From an uncultured Schlesneria sp. (GTDB lineage Bacteria > Planctomycetota > Planctomycetia > Planctomycetales > Planctomycetaceae), in assembly GCA_903899985.1 (NCBI GenBank), contig CAIULL010000168.1, positions 1 to 64,000 of the forward strand: DNA of 64,000 bases. Reading direction: 5' to 3'. Position numbers and translations under genes: made by a program. Under the pieces are notes generated by a model. That model saw only the letters and a list, made by a program, of their open reading frames with translations. It ran no database searches and had not been told where the DNA came from. Below, piece after piece: positions 39,241 to 48,792 of this stretch; the stretch's first letter is position 1, and every line of letters begins with the position of its first letter.

Positions 39241-41832
39241 CTACTTTCTCACCTTCAGATCTCGTTCGATCGCTTCGAATTGAGCTTTTAACGGTTCGCC
39301 GCCAAGATCGGGATACAGGACTTTGGTCAGCTGAATTAACTTGCGAGCTTCGTCGAGCTGGCCAAGCCGAATGCAGGCAGCCAGGACTTCTTTTCTGGCC
39401 GTCAGCCATTCTTGCGAGCCTGGTTTCGTGAGTGACTCGACTCGACGCCAGCATTGTTTCAGCAGAGAGACCGCTTCCGGCTTTGGTATCTCGGAAAGCA
39501 GTTGAGCCAGCTCGCGTTGTTTGTCGGCGTCTTTGGCAAACTGTTCCGACAGTCGTTTCGCAAGTTCGACTGTCTTTCCGATTTCCCCTGACGTGGCATA
39601 AGCGCTGATCAGGCATTGATCCAGCAGCTGGCATTGCTCGGCGGACAATTCGTCTCGCCGCTGATCGAGTCGTTGAATAACAAGTCGCTGCAGCGAAGCG
39701 ATACGCTTCTGTTCGGCTGCCGATGTCGCACCAACGAACCTTGTTAACTTTTCCACAACATCAAGCATCTGAGCAGGAGAGACCGACTTTTGATCCAAGA
39801 TGCGCTCGGCGTCGGCCGTATTTCCCATGCCACTCAAGGCAACAATGCGAAGCGGGATCATCTTCTTTTGAAATGCGTCCGTCATCGTTGCATTCGATAA
39901 ATCGGACCCCTGTTGACTGACGAAGGCTGCAACCCGTGTCAGCCAGTCTTCGGCTTGGCGGCACCGGGAAACGATACTGGCTTGAGGTTGCGTCGAAATG
40001 CGAGCCGTCCCGGCTTCTGCTATGGGAGAAATCTCCGATGACCCCATCAGCAAGATCGCGGCGAGCCTGAGCGCCACTTCAGCCGTAGATGCGGACCATG
40101 CTTCTGTCGAATCGCCTCGAGTCGACAGAAATTGCGACAAACGTTCGATCGCTTCTCGTTGGAAGTCTGCAGACGGGAGACGTCTTTCATTCAATCGGCG
40201 CAAGATCGTTTCGTAGCATCGTGCGGCTCCGTTCATCGCGTCCTCTGCTCGAGCATGACCCGCTTCGACCTGCAAGTAGAGTGGCAGCGCTTGAGTCGCC
40301 TGCAGTCGTTGTTCTTCGAGTTGCCCCTTGAGAAATCGGGCCTCATTCGATGTGGGGTCACCCGGGTAGTCCTTCAAATGACGATCAATCGCGTCCGTGT
40401 ACGCCTGGCGGCGCTGCTCAGACTTTTTCTCATCGAACAGCCGACCAAGAGCATAGGTGCCAAGAAGATGCGCTTTCGTCGTGCGTTCATTCTTGGGATA
40501 TTCGGATACTAATCGAAAGAATTCTGACGCCGCTTTTTCGAACTGCTTTTGATCGAGCAAGATGGAAGCTCGGGTCAGGCCGAGTTCCATGGCCAAGTCC
40601 GTTTGGCCTCCCTTCCGGGCTGTCGTTTCCGACACGGCATATTGCGAAAGAGCCGCATCGATCCGCCCTGCGGTAAAATCCATCCGCGCCCGTTGCATCA
40701 AGGAATCCAGTTCAGGCCCGTATTTTCGAGTGGTCTGAACATTTTCCCAAAGTTGTCGACATCGCCGACTCCAGAAGCCGCCGACTTGTTCTTCGCAGCG
40801 CTCGATGGCTGTGTTGATTTGCTCAGTCAAACTTTCTGACAGGGTTTCCTGCTGTTTTTCGAGTGTGATCTCGCGTAACGCGATTAACGCACGCGTCTGC
40901 AATAACCACATTTCGCCCGTCAATCGCTGGCGCCTGTTGCGTGTCTTCAGAAGTAACTGGACCGCCTCCGTCGGGCGTTGAAGTTCCAGGAAAACGCGTA
41001 CTCGTTCGGCCACCATCGCGTCGAGAACCGCTTCGCCCGGGTTCGGCTCGCTCTTTTCCAGGCCTGTCAGCATGTCCGCAGCACGCGGGACATCGCCTTT
41101 CAATCGAGAACACGTCACGAGCAAAACCTTCGCCAGCGATTGGATCGGCTCATCAGCGACTCCGATCAGTCGCCTGAGCGATTGTTCCGCGTTGATTGCA
41201 CTTGTCGATCGTTCGGCAGACCCGCCTGGTGCCAGTTCCGCGAGATTTCGTGACGACTGAGCCAACTGCCAGCGAACTTGATGCAAGAGCGCACGCAATT
41301 CATAGCCTGACGGTGACCCGGCCCCCGTCTTCTTCACATCACGCGGCGGCTCGGTCAGCTTCTTCTCAATGACCTGTAATTGCTCGGTCGCCTTTGTTGA
41401 AACCATTCGAGCCTGATTCAGCATTGATTCGTCAAACGGTCGAAGTTCTCGTTCGGCACGTAACCAGTCTCCCTGGGAAACCAGAACTGAAGCGAGTTGG
41501 CCGCTCAGTAAGATCGCTTTTGGATTCTGACGGTCTTGATCCAGTAGATCCTGAATCACTTTTTGAGCTCGTTGCCAGAGTTCGTCCCGTTGATCGTCAG
41601 GAACAAAGCCGGCATGCTCGGTCAGCGTGCGAGATAATTCGATGGCGAAGAGGGATTTATCAGCCAGTGATAGCTTCGCGTTTGACAGTCGAGAAATCGC
41701 TTCAGCCTCAGCAAGCGAAAACAGACCTCGCTGACGCAACTGCTCAAAGTACCGTGGATACGTCTCGTCAGACCTGAGGGTTGAGATCGGCAGACAGATC
41801 AATAAGAGGAAAACGAAAGTCTGCCGAATCAT
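39241..41832 (-). CDS. Secreted TPR-rich protein
   Basis: Signal peptide MIRQTFVFLLLICLPISTLRS; multiple TPR-like helical repeats. Confidence 0.8.
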   Translation of the reverse strand: MIRQTFVFLLLICLPISTLRSDETYPRYFEQLRQRGLFSLAEAEAISRLSNAKLSLADKSLFAIELSRTLTEHAGFVPDDQRDELWQRAQKVIQDLLDQDRQNPKAILLSGQLASVLVSQGDWLRAERELRPFDESMLNQARMVSTKATEQLQVIEKKLTEPPRDVKKTGAGSPSGYELRALLHQVRWQLAQSSRNLAELAPGGSAERSTSAINAEQSLRRLIGVADEPIQSLAKVLLVTCSRLKGDVPRAADMLTGLEKSEPNPGEAVLDAMVAERVRVFLELQRPTEAVQLLLKTRNRRQRLTGEMWLLQTRALIALREITLEKQQETLSESLTEQINTAIERCEEQVGGFWSRRCRQLWENVQTTRKYGPELDSLMQRARMDFTAGRIDAALSQYAVSETTARKGGQTDLAMELGLTRASILLDQKQFEKAASEFFRLVSEYPKNERTTKAHLLGTYALGRLFDEKKSEQRRQAYTDAIDRHLKDYPGDPTSNEARFLKGQLEEQRLQATQALPLYLQVEAGHARAEDAMNGAARCYETILRRLNERRLPSADFQREAIERLSQFLSTRGDSTEAWSASTAEVALRLAAILLMGSSEISPIAEAGTARISTQPQASIVSRCRQAEDWLTRVAAFVSQQGSDLSNATMTDAFQKKMIPLRIVALSGMGNTADAERILDQKSVSPAQMLDVVEKLTRFVGATSAAEQKRIASLQRLVIQRLDQRRDELSAEQCQLLDQCLISAYATSGEIGKTVELAKRLSEQFAKDADKQRELAQLLSEIPKPEAVSLLKQCWRRVESLTKPGSQEWLTARKEVLAACIRLGQLDEARKLIQLTKVLYPDLGGEPLKAQFEAIERDLKVRK

Positions 41833-41890
41833 TCTGAAGCCCCGGACAGTAACGCCGCGATCGTTCCGTTCTAGCGGGAATCGATCTCAC

Positions 41891-41925
41891 GTGCCACTGC
41901 AGCGGAGTGTTCTCCGACACTGTGT
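41891..41925. repeat. Partial copy of the dispersed palindrome family (half element)
   Basis: gtgccactgcagcggagtgttctccgacactgtg resembles gtgccattgcatcggtgacttctccgacgcag at 21869. Confidence 0.4.
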
Positions 41926-41946
41926 TTTCACCTTGTAAGCGAATGA

Positions 41947-42174
41947 TCAACGCGGCGGTTCTGGCCAGGGGGTGCTGAAAAGCAAAAATGCGGTGAGCAG
42001 GAACGGTAAAAGTGAGTACCAACCGTAATACTCGAGCATGCCGGGTGCGTTGGCGGAAAGTAAGAATAGCAAATACAAACCAGCCTTCTTTCGGAGATCG
42101 AGTCTCCAAATAAAGCTGACCGCGAATTTGCAGAAATCTACCACGGTTGGAAACGCGGCAGTTAAATCCGTCAC
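41947..42174 (-). CDS. Small hypothetical membrane protein
   Basis: Start overlaps the upstream gene stop by 4 bp (translational coupling); two hydrophobic segments. Confidence 0.65.
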   Translation of the reverse strand: MTDLTAAFPTVVDFCKFAVSFIWRLDLRKKAGLYLLFLLSANAPGMLEYYGWYSLLPFLLTAFLLFSTPWPEPPR

Positions 42175-44684
42175 TTCAGGGCGTCTTGAACGATTTGAAT
42201 CGTCTCGTCACGGCGATGGGGCTTGGTCAGATGTTCCGCGGAAATCTCGAGCTGAATCCGGGCATCCGCTTCTGAAGTTGGTTCCAGAATCAATTCGAAG
42301 GCAACGTTCGTACGGGGAGCAAGTTCATCGATCGAATCAAAGATAACTTTGTCACCCTTTTGATGAAACTTCCGCCCGCGAACCTCGACAAGTTTCAACT
42401 CGGAAGGTAGCCGAATGCTCAATTGAACGTTACGAGCGGAAGCGGTTCCTGCGTTTTTCAGTTGCAGCTTGGAAGTGATCCGATCACCGACTGTCACAAC
42501 ACCTGTCGCACTGAGCGTTTCCATTTGCAGTTCTGGTCGGCCGACAACATCGACAGTCGAATTGACCGACGCTGTGCTTCCTGTTGCTCCGGTCGCCGTG
42601 ATCTTTCCACCAAGCGTCCCCGTTTCTTTAGGAACGTATTTCACCGTCACCGCTTTGTCATCGCCAGGTGCCAGTGGACCGAGCGTCCAGACGACCGCTT
42701 TCAGTTTGGAATCGTATTTGCCCCCATCAGAGGCCGTTTCAAATTCCATCCCGGCGGGCACGACTTCGGCGATGCGAACGTTGGCGACACGTAAGTTTCC
42801 GTCGTTGCGCACGTTATTCGTAAAGACAACTGGACGCTCGACGTAAACACGATTGTGGCCTGATCGTGTCAGTACCAGCAGTTCGCCGACAACATTAATC
42901 GTGCTTTCAATTTCTTTTTTGATTCCACTGTCGGCCGTCAGGAACGCTCGATTACTGCCACTTCCCGTCGCAGTCGCAGTGACAGGCAAGACGATCTCCC
43001 GTACTTCATTCGGGGCCAGCTTTCCAATCGGGCATTCGATGTCAGTACCCGCTTCATGCTTCAAATGTCCAGGAATAATGTCTCGAACCGAAATGTTGCT
43101 GGCATCCACAGTGCCGATATTTTTCAGGTTGAAGACGATGTCGAAGGTCTGCCCGAGACGTACTTCCTGCGGCGCTTTCACGGTGAAATCCAATTGGGGA
43201 GTGGCCACCTGAATTTCTGCCGAGACTTCTGTGGCAAAGTAAACGCGGGCAACGCTACCAATCGGACCTTCCTGCTTGGGAACCACTTTAATCGAGATTT
43301 TCTTTTCTTCGTTTGGCTTCAGGGCTGGTTCATTCCAGATCAACCGTTTACCAGAAAGTTCGGCTCGTGGCGACGTTCCGAGAAGTTCTGTTCCTTTGGG
43401 AATACGATCTTCAATCACGACATTATGTGCGACCACGGACCCCGTGTTTTTGACGATGATGGTGTAGATCAATGGCTGTTCTAAGACCGCCTGCTGCTGA
43501 GCAATTTTCTCGATTGTCAATCGCGGTTGTTGAAGACCTGTCTGCGACGCATCCCCGACAACACCGTCACCGCTCAGGTCCATGGGAATCGGTTGATCGA
43601 TCTCCGCAGGACGTTTTTTCGTCGCCGGTGAACGAACTGGTGGTGCGTCGTTGAATTCGCTTCCTAATTCTGTCGGCATTGCGGGGCGATTTTTCGAAGG
43701 GGATTTTCCCACAGGTTCCCCACCTTCGGGGGAATTACCAGAAGGATCAGAAAGCGGATTTCGACGAGTTGCGGGTAAAGTCGAATCGTTTGAGGTCGAT
43801 GTTTCGAGTGGTGCCGATTCACGACTCGGCTCTGGAAGATCCGCGTCGGTGCGCTGATCCGTCGGATCGGAATCGGGAAGCTTCAGCGACGGCGTTTTCG
43901 CTGTTTTCGGCTCGTCGTCGAAGGGATTCAATTCTTCTTCAACATTGACCTCGGCCTTCTTTTCTCTGGCCATGGCCCGTCGAGACCTTGGAATGTCTGC
44001 CTGATCACCGAAATCGAGTGTTCGAGGGGGGATTTGTTGTTCAGTTACGACAGGTGTCTCGTTAGCAGGCGCGGGAATGACGGCGTCGGCAAAGGGATCG
44101 TCCGTCGATTCCGGTGTCCCGTTCTCGCCGTCAATGGAAATCTCGTTGACCTGCCGAATGGGCTGCGCGGCTGTTTCCGGCGTTTCTTCGGTGGGACTCG
44201 TCGAAAAATCGTCGTAGGGCAGCTTTTTCGGTTCGCTGTCCAACGCGTTTGAGTCCTCGTCTTCAACGGGAGCTTCTTCTTCCCGCGAGCTCAATCCAAG
44301 GCGTCGTGGCTGAGATTTGATGGACTTGGATTCTTGAGGATTCAGATCATTTGACCCGAGAGCGGTCTTGATGTTCGACGCTTCAGGTTCGAAATTACTG
44401 ACGAGTTCAATTCGATTCTTGTCTAACGAGGCCGACGGTCGTGGCCGCTTTGGAAGCGGCCGACCTTCGTCAAGTTGGCCCATCGAAACAACTGGCAATG
44501 CGTCACCCGTCCGGTCGGCCGAACGGTTGAAGTCGTTTGAATTGTCTGCCTCTTCTACAGGCTCAACCTCGGAAGTGGTCGAGTTTGCGACTCGGCTCAT
44601 CCCCTGCTGTGCTTGATAGACCGCGAAAAGTCCGACGCCGATGACACCCACCATGACGGCGAGTTTCCAGATTCCATTCCACAT
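42171..44684 (-). CDS. TM-anchored protein with repeated DUF11/CARDB-like domains
   Basis: TM near MWNGIWKLAVMVGVIGVGLFAVYQA; disordered charged linker; repeats such as YTIIVKNTGSVVAHNVVIEDRIPKGTELLGTSP and VFTNNVRNDGNLRVANVRIAEVVPAGMEF. ORF remains open to 44960. Confidence 0.85.
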   Translation of the reverse strand: MWNGIWKLAVMVGVIGVGLFAVYQAQQGMSRVANSTTSEVEPVEEADNSNDFNRSADRTGDALPVVSMGQLDEGRPLPKRPRPSASLDKNRIELVSNFEPEASNIKTALGSNDLNPQESKSIKSQPRRLGLSSREEEAPVEDEDSNALDSEPKKLPYDDFSTSPTEETPETAAQPIRQVNEISIDGENGTPESTDDPFADAVIPAPANETPVVTEQQIPPRTLDFGDQADIPRSRRAMAREKKAEVNVEEELNPFDDEPKTAKTPSLKLPDSDPTDQRTDADLPEPSRESAPLETSTSNDSTLPATRRNPLSDPSGNSPEGGEPVGKSPSKNRPAMPTELGSEFNDAPPVRSPATKKRPAEIDQPIPMDLSGDGVVGDASQTGLQQPRLTIEKIAQQQAVLEQPLIYTIIVKNTGSVVAHNVVIEDRIPKGTELLGTSPRAELSGKRLIWNEPALKPNEEKKISIKVVPKQEGPIGSVARVYFATEVSAEIQVATPQLDFTVKAPQEVRLGQTFDIVFNLKNIGTVDASNISVRDIIPGHLKHEAGTDIECPIGKLAPNEVREIVLPVTATATGSGSNRAFLTADSGIKKEIESTINVVGELLVLTRSGHNRVYVERPVVFTNNVRNDGNLRVANVRIAEVVPAGMEFETASDGGKYDSKLKAVVWTLGPLAPGDDKAVTVKYVPKETGTLGGKITATGATGSTASVNSTVDVVGRPELQMETLSATGVVTVGDRITSKLQLKNAGTASARNVQLSIRLPSELKLVEVRGRKFHQKGDKVIFDSIDELAPRTNVAFELILEPTSEADARIQLEISAEHLTKPHRRDETIQIVQDALK

Positions 44685-45072
44685 GGGAATCCCTTCCCCA
44701 AAATACCCCCCGACACTCGCGAAACCACCGCATTGCGGTTTGATTGCCGGTTTGACAGGAAAAATGCAATTTTCGATGCCGCAGTTCCATCCGGCGGTTT
44801 CTGCCAGACCAGCAAGACGAGTCTCTAACAGATTTGGAATTCTCTGGAAAGAGGAATACAGCAACGGAATTCCCTGAAGAGTGTCGGCCTGCGAGAACGC
44901 AAAACCGGAATCTTCGTCACATTTTGACTTAACGGCAAAGTTTTTCCAGAAGTTCGGCAATCGCTACAACCGATACTGGTGGTATAGCCGTTAGTGTCGG
45001 TGCGTCGAGTCCTTGACGGTAAGGATTCAGCGCACTGAAGACCCGTCGGGCTACACTTGTCAGGGAACCATC

Positions 45073-46545
45073 ATGACCGGACGGATTCCATTTGGTTTGC
45101 TCACAATGCTGACGGCATTGGTTTGTGCACCAATTCAGGCTCAGGACCTAATGGGACCGCCTTCCGGAAACGGAGTGGAGCCTGCGGGTTTTCACGCGTT
45201 TCAAGAAGCGGACAGCCCAGGCCAATATCACGGCATTCCGCTTGGTTATCAGCGAGCACCCGCTGGTCCACCAGGCCCCAAGCCGACGACGATCTATGAA
45301 GAACTGCCCGACGATCAGGGTATCGGCTTCGACGAAGGTCCGCTTGGCCGGATGCTGACGGACACGTTCCGGCATGCCTGGTTCCGCAGCGAATATCTGC
45401 TGTGGAACATTTCGGCACCAGGACACGGCATTCTCGGGGCACAACCGCAGAACGGAAGCGTGACCGCAGTTAACGCCTTCAATCCTTATTCGAACTATGG
45501 TGCGCCAGGTCCTCAAAATCTGGTGAATGGCGTGTTGTTTGCCAGAACTGTCAACACGGTTCAAGGTGTGGCAACCACTCCGGGACTGGATAACTTTTCC
45601 ATCAATAACCTGAACGGATTCCGCGGTACGTTTGGAGTGCCCGTCTCGACAGGTGCGGTCGAAATCAGTTCGTTCGTCCTGCAATCGAGTTCTGACACCT
45701 ACAACGGCGGAAATATCAACGCGAACGTTTACGAGGGGAATGTTTCCCCGGGAGTTGGAACTGGCTTTATCCAGGTACAGAAGGTAGCGGTTCCCGCCTT
45801 GTTAGGTACGTTCCCGCTTGTCGGAAGTAATGCACAAGAAGCTCAGTTCATCACGCAGCCGCTCCTTGTCAATGGCGTTCCTCAGGCCTTGACCGCAACC
45901 TCGCCAGGTCTCGACTATGATGTCAGCTACCATGCCCGGCTGACGACGTTTGCGTGGGGAGCAGAAGCGAACTACGTGACCGACAGCCCTGACCCGAATT
46001 CGCTGTTTCAATTCCGACCGGTCTTCGGTGCCCGCTACTTCAACTTCCGGGACAGCCTGGATCAGTATGGACAGTACAACTACTCCAGCGGTACCCCAGT
46101 GGTGAATTCGGTTGTTTCCCGAAGCATCAATTCCGCAGCGACAAACAACATTTTTGGACCTCAAGTCGGTGTGCGGGCCGAGGCAATGCACTCGCGATTC
46201 CTGATCGGGGTCGAACCAAAAATTATGTTAGGTATGAATACCTGGCAATCGACGCTCGACACCAGCAATGTGCTCAGCCCGACTGACCCGGCTCAGAACC
46301 TTGTTCAGAAGGGAACCACGTTCACCCCGTTGTTTGACGCCAAGTTCTACTCAAACGTGGCCGTGACGAAAAACTTCTCTGCCTACATCGCTTACAACTA
46401 TATCTGGGCGGGTCAGGTGAATCGCAGCTACAACGATATTCAATACAACATCCTGAATGCGAATCATTCGAATTTCGGTCTGCTCAGAAACTACTCAGGA
46501 GCCACTTTGCAGGGACTTTCGTTCGGTTGCGAATTCCGTTATTGA
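45073..46545 (+). CDS. BBP7-like outer-membrane beta-barrel protein
   Basis: Signal peptide; WFRSEYLLWNISAPG; FRPVFGARYFNFRDSLDQYGQY; terminal GLSFGCEFRY aromatic C-terminus. Confidence 0.85.
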   Translation: MTGRIPFGLLTMLTALVCAPIQAQDLMGPPSGNGVEPAGFHAFQEADSPGQYHGIPLGYQRAPAGPPGPKPTTIYEELPDDQGIGFDEGPLGRMLTDTFRHAWFRSEYLLWNISAPGHGILGAQPQNGSVTAVNAFNPYSNYGAPGPQNLVNGVLFARTVNTVQGVATTPGLDNFSINNLNGFRGTFGVPVSTGAVEISSFVLQSSSDTYNGGNINANVYEGNVSPGVGTGFIQVQKVAVPALLGTFPLVGSNAQEAQFITQPLLVNGVPQALTATSPGLDYDVSYHARLTTFAWGAEANYVTDSPDPNSLFQFRPVFGARYFNFRDSLDQYGQYNYSSGTPVVNSVVSRSINSAATNNIFGPQVGVRAEAMHSRFLIGVEPKIMLGMNTWQSTLDTSNVLSPTDPAQNLVQKGTTFTPLFDAKFYSNVAVTKNFSAYIAYNYIWAGQVNRSYNDIQYNILNANHSNFGLLRNYSGATLQGLSFGCEFRY

Positions 46546-46620
46546 CCTCAATGGGTTTCCGGCCTAGAGTCCGCCACTTTGATCGTCAATCGTTGTCAAC
46601 GGATGCGAAAGGAATCGCAG

Positions 46621-47811
46621 ATGACCTACACCCTGACTATGAACATGACCGAAGATCGACCGGTACCGTTTATCGATCTGGTACCACAATTTAACGCCAT
46701 GTCTGCTGAAATCATGGCGACCGTCGAAAAAGTCTTCTCCGAACAAAAATTTATTCTGGGCGATGAGGTTTCCGAGCTGGAGCGCGAAATCGCTGAATAC
46801 TGCGATGCACGTCACGCGATCGGCTGTAACTCGGGAACCGACGCACTGATCATCGCACTGCAGGCACTGGGAATTGGTGAAGGCGACGAAGTCATCACGA
46901 CTCCGTTCTCGTTCTTCGCGACCGCGAGTTCAATCTGTCGGGCTGGTGCGACACCTGTTTTTGTCGATATCAACCCCGAAACGTTCAATCTCGATGCCAG
47001 TGCCGTCGAAGACGCGATTACACCGCGTACCAAAGCGATCATGCCGGTGCATCTCTTCGGTCAATGCTGTGACATGGAAGCCCTGTGGCGGATTGCCCAG
47101 AAGTACGATCTGGAAATTGTCGAAGATGCCTGCCAGGCAATCGGAGCCGAATACCAGGGTCGACGAACGGGTGTCCTGGGATCTGTTGGTTGCTTCAGCT
47201 TCTTCCCGACCAAAAATCTGGGCGGAGCAGGCGATGGTGGAATGATGACCACCGACGACCCTGAACTGGCCAAACGATTGAAATGTCTTCGAGTCCACGG
47301 TGACGTCGGACAGTACGAACATATCGAAGTCGGAATGAACAGCCGCCTTGATTCGCTGCAAGCCGCAGTCTTGCGAGTGAAGTTGAGAAAGCTCGATTCC
47401 TGGACTGAAGCACGCCAGCAGAACGCGAATCATTATGGCGACATGTTTCGACAGGAAGGGGTTCTCGACACAATCATTCTTCCGAAGATTGAACCGAACC
47501 GTCGACATGTGTTTAACCAGTATTGTATCCGGGTCCGTCAGGGCCACCGTGATCAACTGATGCAGCACCTGAAGGCGAAAAAAATCGGCTGTGCCGTTTA
47601 TTATCCAAAGCCGCTGCATTTGCAGAAGTGCTTCAAGCACCTGGGTTATCGGCCCGGTCAATTCCCGGAATCAGAAGCCGCGTCACGCGACATCCTTGCA
47701 CTGCCGAGCTACCCCGAATTGCCGGTCAGCGATCAGGCACGAGTCGTCGCTGCCGTCAGTGATGCTTGCAAAGAACTGCGAGCCAACCGAAGTCAGCGGC
47801 GTGCAGCCTGA
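46621..47811 (+). CDS. DegT/DnrJ/EryC1/StrS family aminotransferase
   Basis: CNSGTDALIIALQALGIGEGDEVITTPFSFFATASS, VEDACQAIGAEYQGRRTGVLGSVGCFSFFPTKNLGGAGDGGM, NSRLDSLQAAVLRVKL. Confidence 0.95.
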   Translation: MTYTLTMNMTEDRPVPFIDLVPQFNAMSAEIMATVEKVFSEQKFILGDEVSELEREIAEYCDARHAIGCNSGTDALIIALQALGIGEGDEVITTPFSFFATASSICRAGATPVFVDINPETFNLDASAVEDAITPRTKAIMPVHLFGQCCDMEALWRIAQKYDLEIVEDACQAIGAEYQGRRTGVLGSVGCFSFFPTKNLGGAGDGGMMTTDDPELAKRLKCLRVHGDVGQYEHIEVGMNSRLDSLQAAVLRVKLRKLDSWTEARQQNANHYGDMFRQEGVLDTIILPKIEPNRRHVFNQYCIRVRQGHRDQLMQHLKAKKIGCAVYYPKPLHLQKCFKHLGYRPGQFPESEAASRDILALPSYPELPVSDQARVVAAVSDACKELRANRSQRRAA

Positions 47812-47829
47812 CATTTGCCTTTTTTCCCC

Positions 47830-47868
47830 AACGGCATCATCGAATTCGATGATGCCGTTTTTTTTGCA
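47830..47868 (+). terminator. Intrinsic terminator
   Basis: Perfect palindrome cggcatcatcgaattcgatgatgccg followed by a T tract. Confidence 0.9.
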
Positions 47869-47999
47869 ATCGAAAGCCCAGCAGTAGCGTCGCCCGCAAT
47901 CAATTGGGAGGGCGAAGGCTGCCGAACAGCTGAGACTCTCAATTTGTAAATTCCTGCGGGACATGGTTCCAGGCCATCGCTCAGCCAGTCACCGCTTGA

Positions 48000-48410
48000 T
48001 CAACTCGGATGAACCCATTCAGTCGTTCCGTCGTCCCAATTCTCCTTTTTCCAGATGGGGACCGAGACTTTCAATTCATCGATGAGGAACTGGCCTGCTT
48101 CAAAGGCCTGCTTTCGATGAGGACAACTGACGGCAATCGCCACGCTGATCTCACCGAGCTCAAGATGACCCAATCGATGAATGATCGCGACTTGATCAAT
48201 GGGCCATCTCGATCGTGCCCGGGACTCAAGCTCAGCCAGCTTGGCCTCGGCCATTTGTGGATAACCTTCGTATTCCAGTGCGACTGTTCGACGACCTTCG
48301 GTCATTTCCCGTACTGTTCCCAGAAACAGCACAACCGCTCCTGATTTCGATGACCGAACTGATTCCGTCAGGGCGTGGTAATCAATTGGCGTTTGTGTCA
48401 AAGCAAACAT
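48000..48410 (-). CDS. moaE: Molybdopterin synthase catalytic subunit MoaE
   Basis: GAVVLFLGTVREMTEGRRTVALEYEGYPQMAEAKL, IIHRLGHLELGEISVAIAVSCPHRKQAFEAGQFLIDELKVSVPIWKKE. Confidence 0.96.
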   Translation of the reverse strand: MFALTQTPIDYHALTESVRSSKSGAVVLFLGTVREMTEGRRTVALEYEGYPQMAEAKLAELESRARSRWPIDQVAIIHRLGHLELGEISVAIAVSCPHRKQAFEAGQFLIDELKVSVPIWKKENWDDGTTEWVHPS

Positions 48411-48527
48411 GGTCAGGCCGATTCCTCGAAGTACGGATGGAAATTCATTTCAGAGGTCCTGTTAGTCTTATGGGACCAATTCCTCTTTTTCACCAGGGCC
48501 ATCAAACCATTCGAAATCAGTAAACCT

Positions 48528-48770
48528 TTATCCCCCACTGACGGGTGGAAAACAGGCGACTTCGTCGCCAGTCCGAATGGCCGCGTCGTCTGCCGCATAG
48601 TCATTATTAACAGCAATCAGCAGTCGCGAAATCATCGGTTGCAATCCCGGATGTTTTTCCGTGAGGGCCTGCTTCAACTGGAGAACTGACTGCCCGTCGG
48701 ACCAGGGGATTTCGGAAACCGAGCTTCCCACGACGTCGCGAGCTTTTGCAAAAAACTTGACATGTAACAT
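48528..48770 (-). CDS. moaD: Molybdopterin synthase sulfur carrier subunit MoaD/ThiS-like
   Basis: MLHVKFFAKARDVVGSS; C-terminal DEVACFPPVSGG di-glycine. Confidence 0.93.
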   Translation of the reverse strand: MLHVKFFAKARDVVGSSVSEIPWSDGQSVLQLKQALTEKHPGLQPMISRLLIAVNNDYAADDAAIRTGDEVACFPPVSGG

Positions 48771-48792
48771 GGCGACCTGATTTCCACCTGGC

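Noticed and set aside
46930-47661. 243-aa minus-strand ORF opposite the DegT aminotransferase
   Set aside because: Shadow ORF; DegT motifs are unambiguous on the plus strand.
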